From a virus: a DNA stretch of 64,000 bases. The stretch covers positions 1 to 64,000 of IMG/VR virus record IMGVR_UViG_3300035183_000720; one strand, written 5' to 3'. The notes below the pieces were generated by a model. That model worked only from the letters and a program-made list of their open reading frames with translations, was not told where the DNA came from and searched no databases. The position numbers and the translations under genes were made by a program. This document shows positions 34,630-42,339 of this stretch, in pieces. Numbering within the stretch: the first letter of the stretch is position 1; each line of letters begins with the position of its first letter.

Positions 34630-35397
34630 ATGGCATTACCTACCGTAAAATATCCGACTTTTGAGCTGACTGTTCCAAGTACTAAAAAGAAAATTAAGTT
34701 TCGTCCTTTTTTAGTCAGAGAACATAAGTTATTATTACAAGCCATTGAACTAAATGATAGCGCCAATTTCATCAACACAATTTACAAAATAATTGAAGCT
34801 TGCACTTTTGGGAAGGTTGATGTTGAAAATCTTGCAATGTATGATATTGATTACATTTTCTTAATGCTTCGCGCCCGCAGTATTGGTGAATTGGTTCCTG
34901 TTGAATATAAATGCATAGCTGAAGTCAAAAAGACGAATGAAGATGGTGAAGAAATTACTGAAACTTGTAACAATAAAGTTCGTCTGAATCTTGATCTGAA
35001 CCAAGTGGAAGTTCATATTCCTGAAGGATATGAAAAGAATCGTATCATTATGATAGGTCCTGATATGGGACTTAAATTACGAGCTCCGACTTTTGCACAA
35101 TTTAAAGAACTGAGTAAAATTGAAAACGTCGGGGGTTTATTTGACGTCACAGAAGCTTTCATCTATAGTTGCACAGAGTGCGTTTTTGATGGAGATAAGA
35201 TTTTTGTTCCTGGAAAAGATTTTACGCAACAAGAGTTATCAGAGTTCATAGAAAATTTACATGGCGATGCAATTGATAAGATCAATGAATTTTTTGCTGA
35301 TATGCCTTATGTAGCATTAAACATACATGTTCGTTGCCCCAAATGTGGCAATGAAGATGATATGGAAATCAGAGGCTTAGAGGATTTTTTCGTGTGA
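34630..35397 (+). CDS. 26: Baseplate hub protein (gp26-like, T4 baseplate family)
   Basis: 255 aa with the T4_baseplate-family layout: FELTVPSTKKKIKFRPFLVREHKLLLQA near residue 10-40, IDYIFLMLRARSIGELV near residue 75, and a C-terminal zinc-ribbon-like ending (CPKCGNEDDMEIRGLEDFF), plus an inner pair C-x-C region near residue 95. Acts in assembly of the baseplate hub. GAGGATTTGAT site. Overlaps the next small gene (TGATG). Confidence 0.82.
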   Translation: MALPTVKYPTFELTVPSTKKKIKFRPFLVREHKLLLQAIELNDSANFINTIYKIIEACTFGKVDVENLAMYDIDYIFLMLRARSIGELVPVEYKCIAEVKKTNEDGEEITETCNNKVRLNLDLNQVEVHIPEGYEKNRIIMIGPDMGLKLRAPTFAQFKELSKIENVGGLFDVTEAFIYSCTECVFDGDKIFVPGKDFTQQELSEFIENLHGDAIDKINEFFADMPYVALNIHVRCPKCGNEDDMEIRGLEDFFV

Positions 35398-35570
35398 TGA
35401 TTGGTAATGGCGAGCTGCTTGATCTCATGAAGAGTAATTTTTTGCTAATGAATGAACATCATTTCAGCTTGTCAGAGATCGAAGATATGGTACCATACGA
35501 ACGAGAAATTTACATCATGTTGCTTTTAGATCACCTGGAACTTAAGAAAAAAGCAGCACAGCAGAAGTAG
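35397..35570 (+). CDS. Small baseplate hub assembly protein (gp51-like candidate)
   Basis: 57 aa, MIGNGELLDLMKSNFLLMNE at the start, then HHFSLSEIEDMVPYERE and IYIMLLLDHLELKKKAAQQK. The PYEREIYI...LL core and the position directly after the gp26 gene are shared with small hub-assembly proteins of T4-like phages. It is translationally coupled to gp26 (shared A of TGA/ATG) and ends 2 bp before the next start. Assignment is by context and short motif. Confidence 0.55.
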   Translation: MIGNGELLDLMKSNFLLMNEHHFSLSEIEDMVPYEREIYIMLLLDHLELKKKAAQQK

Positions 35571-35572
35571 AC

Positions 35573-38356
35573 ATGTTACCTGTATTTTTAGCCGCAGCCA
35601 GAACAATTGCTCGTAGTGCTAGTATTTCTCGCGCCATCAATGGAATCAAAACTGGTAATTTAAGAGAAATTGCTAGAAAAGTTAGACGAGAAGCCCCTGA
35701 GGCGGTTTGGCGCTCAGCGGGCGGTAATCAAGTGCCTGTGTTGGATGCCATATTCAATAAATGGAATAAGAGAAGGATTTCTCGTCTTGATGAAATGGAA
35801 GGTGATGATACCGCAGAAAACAAGAAAGTTAAAGCAGATGATGCTAAATTTGAGCGCGAGATAAATCGCGAACGGGCGGTTAATAGAAAAATACAAGAAG
35901 AAATCTTGAGAAAAGAAGAAGCAGATAGAGTCGCGGCGGCCCATGAAGCTGCCCATCAGAGAGCTATTGCGGCGACTTTAGGTAGAGAAGAAGTCAGCTA
36001 TCTTCAGCGGATTAGTTATGACATCGCGCAATTGAAAGAGTACATGCTCAAACATGGAATGTGCTGTGATTCTGGTGATGAGGATAAAAAATCAAACGGA
36101 TTATTTAAAGGGTTGCTCAGTATTTTACCTTCAGGGCTCCCATCTCTTGGTAAGAAAATTTTAGGGGCTTTTGGAGGAAGAATAAGTACCATTAAAAACA
36201 TTGGTAGTAAAGCAATTGATCTGGTCGGAGCTGGTGGAAGGAGAATCGCTGGGGCTGCTAAAAATTCTGTGCCTAAAATTAAAAGATTTCTGGGAGGCAT
36301 AACTGGGTCGATAGGAAAATCGATAAAAGGATTAAAAACAGGCGCAGCGGATGTGGTCGCCCATGGGGGTATGCTAGAAGGAGCAAAGAATGCATCTTCT
36401 GGTGTATTAAAAGGCGTAGGAGCTGTAGGTAGAACTGCTGGTGCCGCCAAAAATATTGCCTCTTCACTCTTGGGTGTTGTCGCAGATTTTGAGAATCCTA
36501 TTGAAGCGGTCCAATCTGCGGCAACGACTGGTTGGGAAATTGGCAAATGGCTCAATGAAAGCATGGAAGGGACGGAAGTTGGTAGGATCAAGGATGCGAT
36601 TTTCAATAAAATCTTTTCGACTATAGATGTTTTAACTGGTGGCGGAATCAGTGGAAATAAAGATATTGCTAAACAGCTTCAGGGAGAAAGTTTTCTTGGT
36701 GAATCTACTGCAAGTACGGAACAGAAAGTTTCAGACGCACAGGCAGCTGGTGATATTAAACAGAAAGTAGCCAGTACTGTCGCTAGTGCTGTTGCACAAA
36801 AAATGGTTGATATTGCTGCGCAAAAAGTAGCGGGCGTTATTATTCCATCTTCAGATAATGTTACAAAAAAAGTAGTTGATATTATTTCTCCAGTCGCTGA
36901 TGATGCTAAACAGAAAGTGGCTGATACTATTGCCCCATCTATTGGTGATGCTCTAATGAAGGTAGTTGATACTATTGTGCCGTCTGCAGGGGCCGCAGAA
37001 GTTGACGAAAAGATAGAAAAGCAAAAGTTTCAGAGAATTGAATTACAGAAGTTCGATAGAATGGAAAAGATTGATAAAGATTTGATTGCTGCTATCAATG
37101 CTAATAATGAAAAATTAGATCAGACGAATGAATCTTTAGAAATTATTAGTAGTGATAACTGGCTTGAAAAATTAGGGGATAATCTAAAAAATGGAATGGG
37201 TTTCCTAGCAAGTCGATTCAGTGAAAGGTTGAGAAGCGGCGCTCAAAAATTAGAGGAATGGGGAAGAAAACTCCAAGAAGGTACTGGTACTGGAGTCGCT
37301 CAGAGATTGAAAAGATTTGTAGGCGGAGTTGCTGAAAAAGTTGGTTCTGGTTTAGAATCTACTGCTATGAAAGCAGGTGAAATTGGTTATGATTTGCAGA
37401 AAGGAAGTAAAAATCAACTTGAATTGGCGAGATCATTCCAAGGTAGTAAAACTATAAAGGGCTTAACACCCGAGCAAACGAAAGCTTACGCCGGTAATGT
37501 AGCGGCTACTGAAAGTGGCGGGAAAGTAGACATAGTAAATTCATTTGGTTTTATGGGGCAATATCAGTTTGGCGCGGATGCTTTAGCTGATCTTGGGTTC
37601 ATAGATAAAGAGAAACTTGCTAGAGCAAAAGCCGAGGCTAGAGCTGCAGGTAAGGATTGGTATAAGAGTGGCTTACATAAAAGATTCTTAGAAGATCCTA
37701 GCAATTGGATTAACAAGGGTGGCCGTGAAGCTTTCATAAAAAATAAAAAAATTCAGGATGATCTCTTCGTCGAGTATACAAACAGAAATATTGAAGCAGG
37801 ATTTAAAAGCGGTGCACTTACCAAAGAAAGTACTCCTGAACAAGTAGTTGCTTATGCCAAAGCGGCGCATCTAAAAGGAGTCGGAGGGGCTAACAATTAC
37901 TTCTTACGGGGAATAGATAGTGCAGATGCTTATGGCACTACGGTCAGTAAGTATGCGAAGGATGCCGCTGAAAATGTAATAGCCTTGAGCAGACAAGTTA
38001 ATGTTCAGCCAGTTACAAATAAAGCTGAAATGAGCATATTTCCCCTCACTCATGATAATTCTTTAGCGACATCTGGTAAGATTGAGATGGCCTCAGCCAA
38101 TGATTTGACAAGACTGATGCCTGTCTCTCAAGCAAATATTGGGGATGTTGTCAGTTTACAAACGATGGAAACAAGAAAGGCTGAACAACAAAGTCTTCAG
38201 CCTGTTGTTATCAATGCTGGTGGGTCAGCTCCAGCGCCTGTGGTTGTTCCGACAAATAAAGTATCTAATACTGGATCTGCACCTATGGTCACTCGCAATC
38301 AAGACAGTAGCATTCGCCGCGTCACCGATGCATTGATGAGCTACGGTTTGTCTTGA
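35573..38356 (+). CDS. Large tail/baseplate structural protein with lysozyme-like domain
   Basis: 927 aa. N-terminal ~130 residues are charged coiled coil. Residues ~170-370 are Gly/Ala-rich with amphipathic hydrophobic segments, as in tape-measure or injected tail proteins. Residues ~385-480 contain repeats around QKVADTIAPS / KKVVDIISPV. Near residues 625-800 lies a goose-type/SLT-like lytic domain (NVAATESGGKVDIVNSFGFMGQYQFG with the catalytic Glu, then KAAHLKGVGGANNY). It probably drills peptidoglycan during DNA entry. It follows the hub genes. Its last 16 bp overlap the convergent spanin gene. Confidence 0.72.
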   Translation: MLPVFLAAARTIARSASISRAINGIKTGNLREIARKVRREAPEAVWRSAGGNQVPVLDAIFNKWNKRRISRLDEMEGDDTAENKKVKADDAKFEREINRERAVNRKIQEEILRKEEADRVAAAHEAAHQRAIAATLGREEVSYLQRISYDIAQLKEYMLKHGMCCDSGDEDKKSNGLFKGLLSILPSGLPSLGKKILGAFGGRISTIKNIGSKAIDLVGAGGRRIAGAAKNSVPKIKRFLGGITGSIGKSIKGLKTGAADVVAHGGMLEGAKNASSGVLKGVGAVGRTAGAAKNIASSLLGVVADFENPIEAVQSAATTGWEIGKWLNESMEGTEVGRIKDAIFNKIFSTIDVLTGGGISGNKDIAKQLQGESFLGESTASTEQKVSDAQAAGDIKQKVASTVASAVAQKMVDIAAQKVAGVIIPSSDNVTKKVVDIISPVADDAKQKVADTIAPSIGDALMKVVDTIVPSAGAAEVDEKIEKQKFQRIELQKFDRMEKIDKDLIAAINANNEKLDQTNESLEIISSDNWLEKLGDNLKNGMGFLASRFSERLRSGAQKLEEWGRKLQEGTGTGVAQRLKRFVGGVAEKVGSGLESTAMKAGEIGYDLQKGSKNQLELARSFQGSKTIKGLTPEQTKAYAGNVAATESGGKVDIVNSFGFMGQYQFGADALADLGFIDKEKLARAKAEARAAGKDWYKSGLHKRFLEDPSNWINKGGREAFIKNKKIQDDLFVEYTNRNIEAGFKSGALTKESTPEQVVAYAKAAHLKGVGGANNYFLRGIDSADAYGTTVSKYAKDAAENVIALSRQVNVQPVTNKAEMSIFPLTHDNSLATSGKIEMASANDLTRLMPVSQANIGDVVSLQTMETRKAEQQSLQPVVINAGGSAPAPVVVPTNKVSNTGSAPMVTRNQDSSIRRVTDALMSYGLS

Positions 38357-38862
38357 CTATACTTGTCGAGTAGCTCTTTCACTTCTTTTGCCCAGGACTT
38401 GCAAAGATTAAGCTGTTCGACTACTGTGTCTGCTCGAGCGGCTTCAGAGAGAAGAAATCTACTAGCCTCTTCAGAAAGTTCGGTTCCTGTTCCTCCTGTA
38501 GTACTGGCGGTAGAGGAGGAATCTGTGGAAGAGGTGTTTTGACAACTCGAACGGGAGCCTGGATCGCGCAGCCTGTGACCAGCGCTGATAGCAGAATTGT
38601 ACTTATTAAGTAATGCTTTGGTGCGTTTTTCGTTTTCAGCATAGGCCAGTTCTAGTTTATCTCTAGTTGTAAGAAGTTCATGTTCAACTTGTGTGGCACG
38701 TTCTCTTTCTTGTTGTAAAGCTTCATTAGCTATTCGTTCAATTTCAGCAATCCTTTGTGCGTATATAGCATCTTTGTACTTTGCGGTGAAATGAATTGAG
38801 ATAGCGCTGCTAGCAGCCGCCGCAGCAATTGTTGCTAATGCGATTATTCTAACGTCGAACAT
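38341..38862 (-). CDS. Inner-membrane spanin (Rz-like i-spanin)
   Basis: 173 aa, type II membrane protein. It has an N-terminal anchor (IIALATIAAAAASSAISIHF) and then a long Glu/Arg/Gln-rich coiled coil (IERIANEALQQERERATQVEHEL) and a Cys-containing C-terminus (LNLCKSWAKEVKELLDKY). With the o-spanin it joins and fuses inner and outer membranes at lysis. The o-spanin gene is fully embedded in the +1 frame, the lambda-type arrangement. Minus strand, convergent with the tail lysozyme gene and overlapping it by 16 bp. Confidence 0.85.
   Translation of the reverse strand: MFDVRIIALATIAAAAASSAISIHFTAKYKDAIYAQRIAEIERIANEALQQERERATQVEHELLTTRDKLELAYAENEKRTKALLNKYNSAISAGHRLRDPGSRSSCQNTSSTDSSSTASTTGGTGTELSEEASRFLLSEAARADTVVEQLNLCKSWAKEVKELLDKYSQDKP
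38421..38642 (-). CDS. Outer-membrane spanin lipoprotein (Rz1-like o-spanin), embedded in Rz
   Basis: 73 aa lipoprotein: basic start (MLKTKNAPKHY), hydrophobic signal (LISTILLSALVTGC) with lipobox Cys near residue 25, then a Pro-rich mature region (PLPQIPPLPPVLQ), all typical of Rz1. It lies wholly inside the i-spanin gene in another frame. It confirms a Gram-negative host with an outer membrane. Confidence 0.88.
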   Translation of the reverse strand: MLKTKNAPKHYLISTILLSALVTGCAIQAPVRVVKTPLPQIPPLPPVLQEEQEPNFLKRLVDFFSLKPLEQTQ

Positions 38863-38952
38863 CTTTGCTCACCAGGTGGTATCTCTTTGCAGTATCGTTT
38901 AAAATATCATCGACGATTCTGTTTGATTCAGTTTCATCATCCCAAAGGCAAT
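38863..38952 (-). pseudogene. Orphan 3' fragment of the 40402 gene family
   Basis: Read on the minus strand this encodes WDDETESNRIVDDILNDTAKRYHLVSKDVRR-stop, split here only for length. It is a diverged copy of the end of the intact gene at 40402-40809 (WEDETESNRIIDDILADTAKRYH). It joins the i-spanin start with a stop/start overlap, so it probably shows the original gene order and the original C-terminus. It has no start or body. Confidence 0.75.
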
Positions 38953-39075
38953 AGCATCCGTCGTATCACGGATGCAATAATGAGTTATGGATTATCTTGA
39001 TTTGCTTGGTATTTATCCAGTAGATTCTTCACTTCTTTTACCCAAGCCTTACACAGAGGTTGAACTGCTCGACAA
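38947..39075. repeat. Diverged duplicate of the 38308-38435 gene-junction region
   Basis: From AGCATCCGTCGTATCACGGA onward this matches the end of the tail lysozyme gene (SIRRVTDALMSYGLS becomes SIRRITDAIMSYGLS-stop). It then matches the minus-strand end of the i-spanin gene (KSWAKEVKELLDKY-type codons), with many substitutions. Similarity ends at about 39075 where the TnpB element begins. The join with the fragment before it occurs at a shared AGCAT. This is a leftover of an old tandem duplication or of recombination with a related phage. Confidence 0.75.
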
Positions 39076-39144
39076 ATATAATCAGAATGATCATTGAACA
39101 AATTTGAAGAATTCTAGCAATTAACATAGAACATAAATAACATC

Positions 39145-40401
39145 ATGAAACAACTCTGCGCTTACAAATACCGAATTTATCCGACGGAAGAACAACAAGT
39201 TCTTCTGTCTAAAACCTTTGGTTGTAAGCGCATGATCTATAATTATTATCTCGAAGTACAGCAAACCAGATTCAAAAATAAAGAACCTCTGTTAAGTCAT
39301 TTCGACATTAATAGGGATATCACTAAACTGAAAAAAGAAAAGGAATGGCTGCGTGAAGTTGACTCAAATGCCCTATTAGCGGCAGCAGCAGATTTATGGT
39401 CCGCTTTTAATAATTTCTTCAAGTCGATCAAAGGTAGGAGAAAAGGTCCAAAGGTATCTCCTCCAAAGTTTAAGACTAAGAAATCTCGCCAGTCGTATCG
39501 AACAGAATATGTTCATATCAATGATGACGGAACAATACATATTCCAAAACTGAAAGCCGTCAAAGCAGTTATTCACAGAAAAATTCCAGAAGGCTCGATA
39601 ATCAAATCAGCCACGATTTCAAAAGACCCAGATGGAAGATACTATGCGTCAATTCTGGTTGAAACAGAAGTAGCTTTAAAACCGATGACAGGTAGAGAAG
39701 TTGGTTGTGATCTGGGTCTCAAGGATTTATTCATCATGTCGAACGGATTGAAATTCAAGAAGCCTGATGATTTACCGAACATTGCGAGAACCAAGCAATT
39801 GTTGAAATTGAGACAAAAACAGTTCGCGAGAACTGTCAAAGGCAGCAAAAATCATGAATCTCTGAGGCTTCGAGTAGCACGTTTGTACTCGAAATTAACA
39901 AGACAAAGAAATGAGTATTACCATTTGATTAGTAGATTCTTAGTTGATAATTATGATTCCATCTATCTTGAAGACTTGTCGAGTAAGAACATGCTACAAA
40001 ACAAGAAGCTGAGTAGGGCAATTCATGAAGTAGCATGGTCAACCTTAGTGAGAATGATCGAATACAAATCGTCCTGGTATGGTCGAACATTCCATAAGAT
40101 TGATCGTTGGTATCCGTCAAGCAAGACTTGTTCTTGTTGCGGTCATGTACTTGAGAAATTAGATCTCGACATAAGAAAATGGACTTGCCCTGCTTGTAAT
40201 GAACACCATGATCGAGATGTCAATGCTGCCAAGAACATTCTCCGTATCGGTCAAACAGACTGCTACGGAGGACCTATGAAGTCGCAGACGACAGGCGACT
40301 TGGGACTAGAAATCCCAATGGCCCTTCAGAAAATGATCGTTAAAACCGAGAGGTCTGGCGTATCTTCGCCAGTTGATCATGGGAGGGGGCAAGCTGCATG
40401 A
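39145..40401 (+). CDS. tnpB: TnpB RNA-guided nuclease (IS605 OrfB family)
   Basis: Programmable nuclease ancestral to Cas12; cuts DNA matching a guide encoded past the element's right end. N-terminal YKYRIYPTEEQQ, RuvC Asp in VGCDLGLKDLF near residue 189, Glu in IYLEDLSSKNM near 276, a four-Cys zinc finger (CSCCGH...CPACN) near 331-352, and the last Asp in HDRDVNAAKNIL near 358. The triad is intact. 418 aa, normal length. No TnpA neighbour. The 3' end probably also encodes the guide RNA scaffold. Confidence 0.93.
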   Translation: MKQLCAYKYRIYPTEEQQVLLSKTFGCKRMIYNYYLEVQQTRFKNKEPLLSHFDINRDITKLKKEKEWLREVDSNALLAAAADLWSAFNNFFKSIKGRRKGPKVSPPKFKTKKSRQSYRTEYVHINDDGTIHIPKLKAVKAVIHRKIPEGSIIKSATISKDPDGRYYASILVETEVALKPMTGREVGCDLGLKDLFIMSNGLKFKKPDDLPNIARTKQLLKLRQKQFARTVKGSKNHESLRLRVARLYSKLTRQRNEYYHLISRFLVDNYDSIYLEDLSSKNMLQNKKLSRAIHEVAWSTLVRMIEYKSSWYGRTFHKIDRWYPSSKTCSCCGHVLEKLDLDIRKWTCPACNEHHDRDVNAAKNILRIGQTDCYGGPMKSQTTGDLGLEIPMALQKMIVKTERSGVSSPVDHGRGQAA

Positions 40402-40437
40402 TTAAAGATCATGTGGTAGTCGGCGAAAAAACCATTG
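40255..40437 (+). ncRNA. Candidate TnpB guide RNA (omega RNA) scaffold
   Basis: In this family the scaffold overlaps the tnpB 3' end and runs to the right end. Here that span holds hairpins CTGGCG/CGCCAG near 40358-40375, GACTTGGGACTAG-type pairing and CATGAT/ATCATG near 40398-40414. The guide would be the flanking sequence from ~40438, the end of the adjacent phage gene. Prediction from family knowledge and position. Confidence 0.5.
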
Positions 40438-40809
40438 GTGGTATCTCTTTGCGGTATCGGCTAATATGTCATCGATGATTCTGTTTGATTCAGTTTCATC
40501 CTCCCAAAGGCAATAACATCCGATAAAAAGAAGCATGCTTTTGGCGACAGAAAATTCATCATCCGACAAGATTATACGAAGTATTTGATTGATTTTTTTG
40601 ATACCAAAAGTGTTGATTGAAATTATGATATTATTTAAGAGCAATTTCTCATTGATCATACCCGTTCTTAAGAAACGGGCAATCATTTTTCGGATGATGA
40701 AGAGATTGTATATGTCTTTTTTGAACTCAATTTCATCGGAGAAACCATTGATGGCATAACCATCCTTGGCAATTTCTATGATTTTCTTTTTTCTGCCGCG
40801 GTTCGCCAT
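40402..40809 (-). CDS. Unknown helical protein; C-terminus replaced by TnpB element sequence
   Basis: 135 aa. Basic N-terminus (MANRGRKKKIIEIAKDGYAI) then all-helical (LFIIRKMIARFLRTGMINEK, IKKINQILRIILSDDEFSVAKSM). The last natural residues are DTAKRYH; the following QWFFRRLPHDL and stop are encoded by the TnpB element's right end, which overlaps this gene from 40402 to 40437. An orphan copy at 38863 keeps the likely original ending (HLVSKDVR). Function unknown. Upstream neighbour 40810 abuts it. Confidence 0.7.
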   Translation of the reverse strand: MANRGRKKKIIEIAKDGYAINGFSDEIEFKKDIYNLFIIRKMIARFLRTGMINEKLLLNNIIISINTFGIKKINQILRIILSDDEFSVAKSMLLFIGCYCLWEDETESNRIIDDILADTAKRYHQWFFRRLPHDL

Positions 40810-41091
40810 TTACTGCGCGGTTTTCGAACTTTTTACCCGACGGCGAGGCTTCTTTTCTGCTTCATCATCATCTGCTTTGGTTTCTACTTCAACTGGAATT
40901 TGTTCTGGTTCAGTTTCAGCAACTTCCACAGGAACTTTCCCCTTATATGGCCGATTAGGTACAAATCCCTCGACTGGATTGGGTAGTCCTCGTACACAGA
41001 CTAGTACTTCGCCAGTTTTGGGAAGAGCCCAACCGTAAATAGTAGGAATTGCATCTGGATGTGGTTTTCGAAAACGTCTTTCAGTTGACAT
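40810..41091 (-). CDS. Hypothetical protein with basic/acidic tail (93 aa)
   Basis: N-terminal region RRFRKPHPDAIPTIYGWALPKTGEVLVCVRGLP looks like a small beta-structured domain. The rest is Pro/Val/Glu-rich and ends in a Lys/Arg-rich tail (AEKKPRRRVKSSKTAQ). AAGGAGATTAATACAA ribosome site on the minus strand. Ends on the base before the next minus-strand gene's start. Its start codon overlaps the -35/-10 region of a plus-strand promoter. No family recognised. Confidence 0.6.
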   Translation of the reverse strand: MSTERRFRKPHPDAIPTIYGWALPKTGEVLVCVRGLPNPVEGFVPNRPYKGKVPVEVAETEPEQIPVEVETKADDDEAEKKPRRRVKSSKTAQ

Positions 41092-41113
41092 TTGTATTAA
41101 TCTCCTTTATAAT
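41085..41113 (+). promoter_or_regulatory. Perfect consensus sigma70 promoter (plus strand)
   Basis: TTGACA (41085-41090), a 17-bp spacer and TATAAT (41108-41113). It starts inside the first codons of the divergent minus-strand gene. It would transcribe the short structured interval before primase. Confidence 0.85.
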
Positions 41114-41119
41114 ATATTA

Positions 41120-41200
41120 ACATGAGCTAACACACAGCCAAAGACTGCATGTCTTCCGGACTCATCGACTCAGCCACTGCTGACGCCTCCTCCGGTTTTT
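41120..41200 (+). ncRNA. Candidate small RNA (or attenuated leader of gene 61)
   Basis: About 80 nt between the perfect promoter and a terminator-like end. It contains TCAGC/GCTGA with a CACT loop (41170-41183), enclosed by CCGGA (41158-41162) and TCCGG (41191-41195), followed by TTTTT. No reading frame. It could be an independent small RNA, or a leader controlling the primase operon 80 bp downstream. Confidence 0.5.
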
Positions 41201-41237
41201 GTTTAATGTCCGACTTGGCTCCCAAACCAGACGATAT

Positions 41238-41245
41238 TATTTATG
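41238..41245 (-). promoter_or_regulatory. Late promoter box on the minus strand (CATAAATA)
   Basis: On the minus strand this reads CATAAATA, one base from TATAAATA. It could drive late expression of the minus-strand block including the spanins. It is about 147 bp from the 41091 start, so support is modest. Confidence 0.35.
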
Positions 41246-41279
41246 ATAATTTATTCACTATCAGTCGCATCATAATTTA

Positions 41280-42338
41280 ATGCACCATGTAGACTACAAG
41301 TACATGCTACTCGTCAGCCCAAGACTTGAGTTATTCAAGGACTTGGGGAATGATATTTACAATTTCAGATGTCCTTTCTGTGGTGATAGTAAAAAGAAAA
41401 AGAATAGAGCCCGTGGTTACTTTTTCCCTGTGGATGATACGGTTATTTTTAAATGTCACAATTGCGGAAAAAGTGTCAACCTTCCGAATTTTCTTCAAGA
41501 ATTGGACTATGGGTTGTTCACGCAATATAAGTTAGAGAAAATTGGTAAGCCCAAGCAAACTGACGCTTTTCCTGAATTAGTTTCTGTGAAACAAAAAGAA
41601 CTTGCTTTGAAAGCAAATGATGCTCTCCGAGAATGCTATAAGTTAAGTGATGTTCCTGAAGATTTAAAATCTGTGCTCGAATATGCTAAAAGCCGTTGTA
41701 TTCCTGAAGTATTTTTCGAAAAGCTTTATGCTGCGAGAAGTTTGAATTTAATTGCGAAACATATTGATCGTTACAAAGATAAAGAATTTTCTGATTTTCC
41801 TATCTTAGTTATTCCTTTCTTTAGAGTAGATGGCAGTTACAGCTACATACAATGTAGGAGTATTGATTCAGAAACTCCGTCGCATCTACGTTTTGTCACG
41901 TTTGGTGTCGATACCAATGCGCCAAAATTGTGGGGCGAGTTTCGCGTGAATTGGAACAAGCCAATCTATATACTAGAAGGACCAATAGATGCTATGTTTG
42001 TAGTGAATGGTTTGGCTATAGCAGGCGCGATGCATACAGGCACCATAGATTACATAAAAGAATGTCAAGTTAAATTTCGCGATGAACTGAACTTGAAGGA
42101 TATTTGTTTTTGTTATGATAATGATTATTCGACGAATCAAGATATTATGAAACAATTATTGAAAAGAATCGATGAAGGATTCAGTGTAGTCATTTATGAT
42201 AAGAAGTTTAAATTCAAAGACATCAATGATGCCATAAAAGGTGGATGGAATATTCAAGAAATAAATACTTATATTCGAAGTAGAACATTTAGTGGATTAA
42301 CCGCAAAACTAGAGCTCAGTAAATTAGGCAGAAATTAA
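41280..42338 (+). CDS. 61: DNA primase (gp61-like)
   Basis: Makes RNA primers for lagging-strand synthesis with helicase gp41. N-terminal zinc-binding domain: CPFC near residue 31 and CHNC near residue 59. Toprim domain: ILEGPIDAMFVVNGLAI near residue 230 and CYDNDYSTNQD near residue 279. 352 aa, T4-like (342). Preceded by a consensus promoter and the small structured interval. Confidence 0.93.
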   Translation: MHHVDYKYMLLVSPRLELFKDLGNDIYNFRCPFCGDSKKKKNRARGYFFPVDDTVIFKCHNCGKSVNLPNFLQELDYGLFTQYKLEKIGKPKQTDAFPELVSVKQKELALKANDALRECYKLSDVPEDLKSVLEYAKSRCIPEVFFEKLYAARSLNLIAKHIDRYKDKEFSDFPILVIPFFRVDGSYSYIQCRSIDSETPSHLRFVTFGVDTNAPKLWGEFRVNWNKPIYILEGPIDAMFVVNGLAIAGAMHTGTIDYIKECQVKFRDELNLKDICFCYDNDYSTNQDIMKQLLKRIDEGFSVVIYDKKFKFKDINDAIKGGWNIQEINTYIRSRTFSGLTAKLELSKLGRN

Positions 42339-42339
42339 C

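Larger units (their letters stand above)
39076..40437 (+). mobile_element. TnpB-only IS200/IS605-type element
   Basis: Ends are inferred from where host-gene similarity breaks: left ~39075 within the duplicated spanin end, right ~40437, after which GGTATCTCTTTGCGG matches the end of the 40402-gene family again. It carries tnpB but no tnpA. The left end has AATGATCATT and the right end a CATGAT/ATCATG hairpin (within 40397-40415), the subterminal palindromes expected of IS200/605 ends. The insertion removed most of the second spanin copy and supplies the last residues and stop of the neighbouring minus-strand gene. Mobility would need TnpA in trans. Confidence 0.75.

Noticed and set aside
36016-36606. 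Long minus-strand open frame
   Set aside because: Shadow of the Ala/Gly-rich tail protein; its composition is that of a reverse complement.
41115-41200. Hammerhead-ribozyme-like string on the minus strand (CGATGAGTCCGGAAGAC)
   Set aside because: The conserved CUGANGA and GAAA core residues are not both present; the stretch is better explained by the plus-strand promoter and hairpin.
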